Shown in pieces: positions 62,582-64,000 of a stretch of DNA of 64,000 nt (the stretch's first letter is position 1; each line of letters opens with the position of its first letter). This stretch comes from Novosphingobium cyanobacteriorum (GTDB lineage Bacteria > Pseudomonadota > Alphaproteobacteria > Sphingomonadales > Sphingomonadaceae): positions 1-64,000 of the forward strand of contig NZ_JAROCY010000004.1 in assembly GCF_029436685.1 (NCBI RefSeq), in the 5' to 3' direction. A program made the translations under genes and the position numbers. The notes under the pieces were generated by a model that saw nothing but the letters and a program-made list of their open reading frames with translations, searched no databases and had not been told where the DNA came from.

Positions 62582-62974
62582 TCAAACCAACCCCAGCCGC
62601 GCCAACTCCCCCGCAATCTCCGGCGGCAGGATGTCCGCGCTTTCGCCTTCGCCCAGGTCGGGCGGGCAATCGGCGTGTTCCAGGTAGCGCCAGCCCTGGT
62701 GGGCGCGGCGGGGTTTGGGGTGGACGTCGATCAGGTGGGTCCTGATCACGATCTCGGTGCGACCGTCGGGCGCTTCCTCGAAGCCGATGATCTCGCTGCG
62801 CGCCACCAGTTGGTGCTTGAGGATCCAGTAGACCGAGCCGCCGATCATCTCCGCGGCGCGTTTGGGGCGGTTGCGCGTGGTCAGCTTCGCCACCTCGCCA
62901 CGGGTGCGGAACCAGCCGTGGACTTCGGCCAGCGACTGCGCGCCATAGGCGACCTTGGTCATGCTCAGCGGCAT
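62582..62974 (-). CDS. DUF1489 family protein
   Basis: This 130-aa protein matches DUF1489 of alphaproteobacteria: MTKVAYGAQSLAEVHGWF, TTRNRPKRAAEMIGGSVYWILKHQLVAR and RPRRAHQGWRYLE in outline, ending DCPPDL. Function unknown; cytoplasmic, no signal. It follows mgtE by 13 bp. Confidence 0.85.
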   Translation of the reverse strand: MPLSMTKVAYGAQSLAEVHGWFRTRGEVAKLTTRNRPKRAAEMIGGSVYWILKHQLVARSEIIGFEEAPDGRTEIVIRTHLIDVHPKPRRAHQGWRYLEHADCPPDLGEGESADILPPEIAGELARLGLV

Positions 62975-62987
62975 CGCGGTGCGCCCT

Positions 62988-64000
62988 TCAACCCGTCAGG
63001 CCGGTCAGCACGGCAAGGCCGAGGAACGAGAAGAAGCCCATCACGTCGGTCGCCATCGTCACGAACACCGCCGAGGACACGGCGGGGTCCACGCGCAGCC
63101 GGTCGAGCGTGACCGGCACCATGATCCCGGCGAGCCCGGCGACGAGGTTGTTGATCACCATCGCCGCGCCGATCACCGCGCCAAGGTGCGGGTTGGCGAA
63201 CATCAGGCCGGTGCCCAGCCCGATCAGCGCACCGAGCGACAGGCCGTTGGCCTGCGCGATGCGGAATTCGCGCAGGATCATGCGGATGGTGTTGGAACTG
63301 GTCAGCTGGTTGGTGGCGATGGCGCGCACCACCACGGCCAGCGTCTGCGTGCCGGCGTTGCCGCCCATGCCCGAAACGATCGGCATCAGCACGGCCAACA
63401 GCGCGAAGCGGGCGATCGCGCCCTGGAACAGCCCCACCACCGATGATGCGATGATCGCGGTGCCCAGGTTCACCACCAGCCAGGCCAGGCGGGTGCGCAC
63501 GGTCAGCGCGATCGGCTCGTTGATGTCGCCATCGCCCGCGCCCGACAGGCGCAGCACGTCCTCGCTCGCCTCTTCCTGGATGATGTGGACCACGTCGTCC
63601 ACGGTGATCTGGCCCACCAGGCGGCCGCTCTCGTCCACCACCGCGGCAGAGATCAGCGCGTACTTCTGGAAGCGCAGCGCCACCTCTTCCTGGTCCATCG
63701 CCACGGGAATCAGCGTCTGGTCGCGCTTCATCACGTCGGACAGGGCCACGTGGCGCGGGGTGCGCAGGATCCAGCTGAGCACGCAGGTCCCCACGGGGCG
63801 GTGCTTGGGATCGACGATGAACACTTCCCAGAACTCGGTGGCGAGGTCCTCGTCCTCGCGCAGGTAGTCGATCAGGTCGCCCACCGTCAGGTGTTCGGGC
63901 ACCGCGATGAAGTCGCGGCTCATCAGGCGGCCGGCGGACTCCTCGGGAAAGGACAGCGCGCTCTCGATCGCGGCGCGGTCTTCCGGCTCCATCTCGGCAA
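62988..64000 (-). CDS. mgtE: MgtE magnesium transporter, N-terminus outside the window
   Basis: The visible 337 residues hold the end of the N-domain, two CBS domains (about SAGRLMSRDFIAVPEHLTVG and LSDVMKRDQTLIPVAMD onward) and five membrane helices with the pore motif SGMGGNAGTQTLAVVVR. MgtE is a Mg2+-gated Mg2+ channel. The coding frame runs past base 64000, so the start is not seen. Confidence 0.93.
   Translation of the reverse strand, partial: AEMEPEDRAAIESALSFPEESAGRLMSRDFIAVPEHLTVGDLIDYLREDEDLATEFWEVFIVDPKHRPVGTCVLSWILRTPRHVALSDVMKRDQTLIPVAMDQEEVALRFQKYALISAAVVDESGRLVGQITVDDVVHIIQEEASEDVLRLSGAGDGDINEPIALTVRTRLAWLVVNLGTAIIASSVVGLFQGAIARFALLAVLMPIVSGMGGNAGTQTLAVVVRAIATNQLTSSNTIRMILREFRIAQANGLSLGALIGLGTGLMFANPHLGAVIGAAMVINNLVAGLAGIMVPVTLDRLRVDPAVSSAVFVTMATDVMGFFSFLGLAVLTGLTG

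Overview
The window is a 64 kb chromosomal segment of a high-GC alphaproteobacterium, most likely a sphingomonad of the Novosphingobium/Sphingomonas type. The evidence is a TonB-dependent receptor beside small catabolic enzymes, an aa3-type cytochrome oxidase cluster in the order coxB-coxA ... ctaB-coxF-ctaG-coxC-DUF983-surf1-thrC, the chain smc/DsbA-like/DUF721/mutY, an alphaproteobacterial (plant-like) GshA, a DUF1489 gene, and intergenic palindromes built on the TTCGACAGGCTCA core that is common in sphingomonad genomes. Genes are dense: no gap exceeds 300 bp. I see no rRNA, tRNA, CRISPR array, prophage or intact insertion sequence.

Layout. 1-6.4 kb: an accessory catabolic block with a small Cys-rich ORF, a MarR regulator, a TonB receptor, a SnoaL-like protein, an aldehyde dehydrogenase and two hotdog thioesterases. 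6.5-11.8 kb: a tightly coupled minus-strand operon pyrE-pdxJ-acpS-lepB-AI-2E transporter-DUF3089-ruvX. 12-21.8 kb: cytochrome c oxidase subunits and assembly factors, split after coxA by a three-gene minus-strand block (Rieske oxygenase, amidohydrolase, thioredoxin-like). 22-27.5 kb: thrC, an rRNA-type methyltransferase, then a coupled pterin/molybdopterin run folB-pteridine reductase-moaA-moaD-moaE. 28-29 kb: rplU-rpmA. 29-41 kb: mixed housekeeping and accessory genes (GNAT, metal-dependent hydrolase/TetR pair, ygfZ/pyrC, acyltransferase, rarD, astD, selO, alpha/beta hydrolase, glycosyltransferase). 41-51 kb: YfgM-like protein plus bamB, cytochrome c, an ICMT-like membrane methyltransferase between two REP-type repeat elements, gshA, rsmE, a tandem pair of unknown membrane-anchored paralogues, ubiA, and a VOC gene/soxR pair separated by a perfect SoxR box. 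51.8-61.4 kb: smc, two DsbA-like proteins, DUF721, mutY, a serine hydrolase, nudC and a FrnE-like DsbA. 61.4-62.5 kb: an AT-rich two-gene insert (lipoprotein plus one-TM microprotein) behind an XRE regulator. 62.6-64 kb: DUF1489 and the 3' part of mgtE, which runs off the window.

Many neighbouring genes overlap by ATGA, GTGA or TGATG, so most same-strand runs look translationally coupled. Several genes have a -10-like box only 7-10 nt before the start codon, suggesting leaderless messages.

The best candidates for undescribed biology are: the tandem MHVHPPKPLHGW membrane paralogues (48.2-49.8 kb), the AT-rich XRE/lipoprotein/microprotein unit (61.5-62.5 kb), the Cys-rich 56-residue ORF behind the MarR gene, and the predicted SoxR control of a VOC-family enzyme. 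No function is claimed for the first three.
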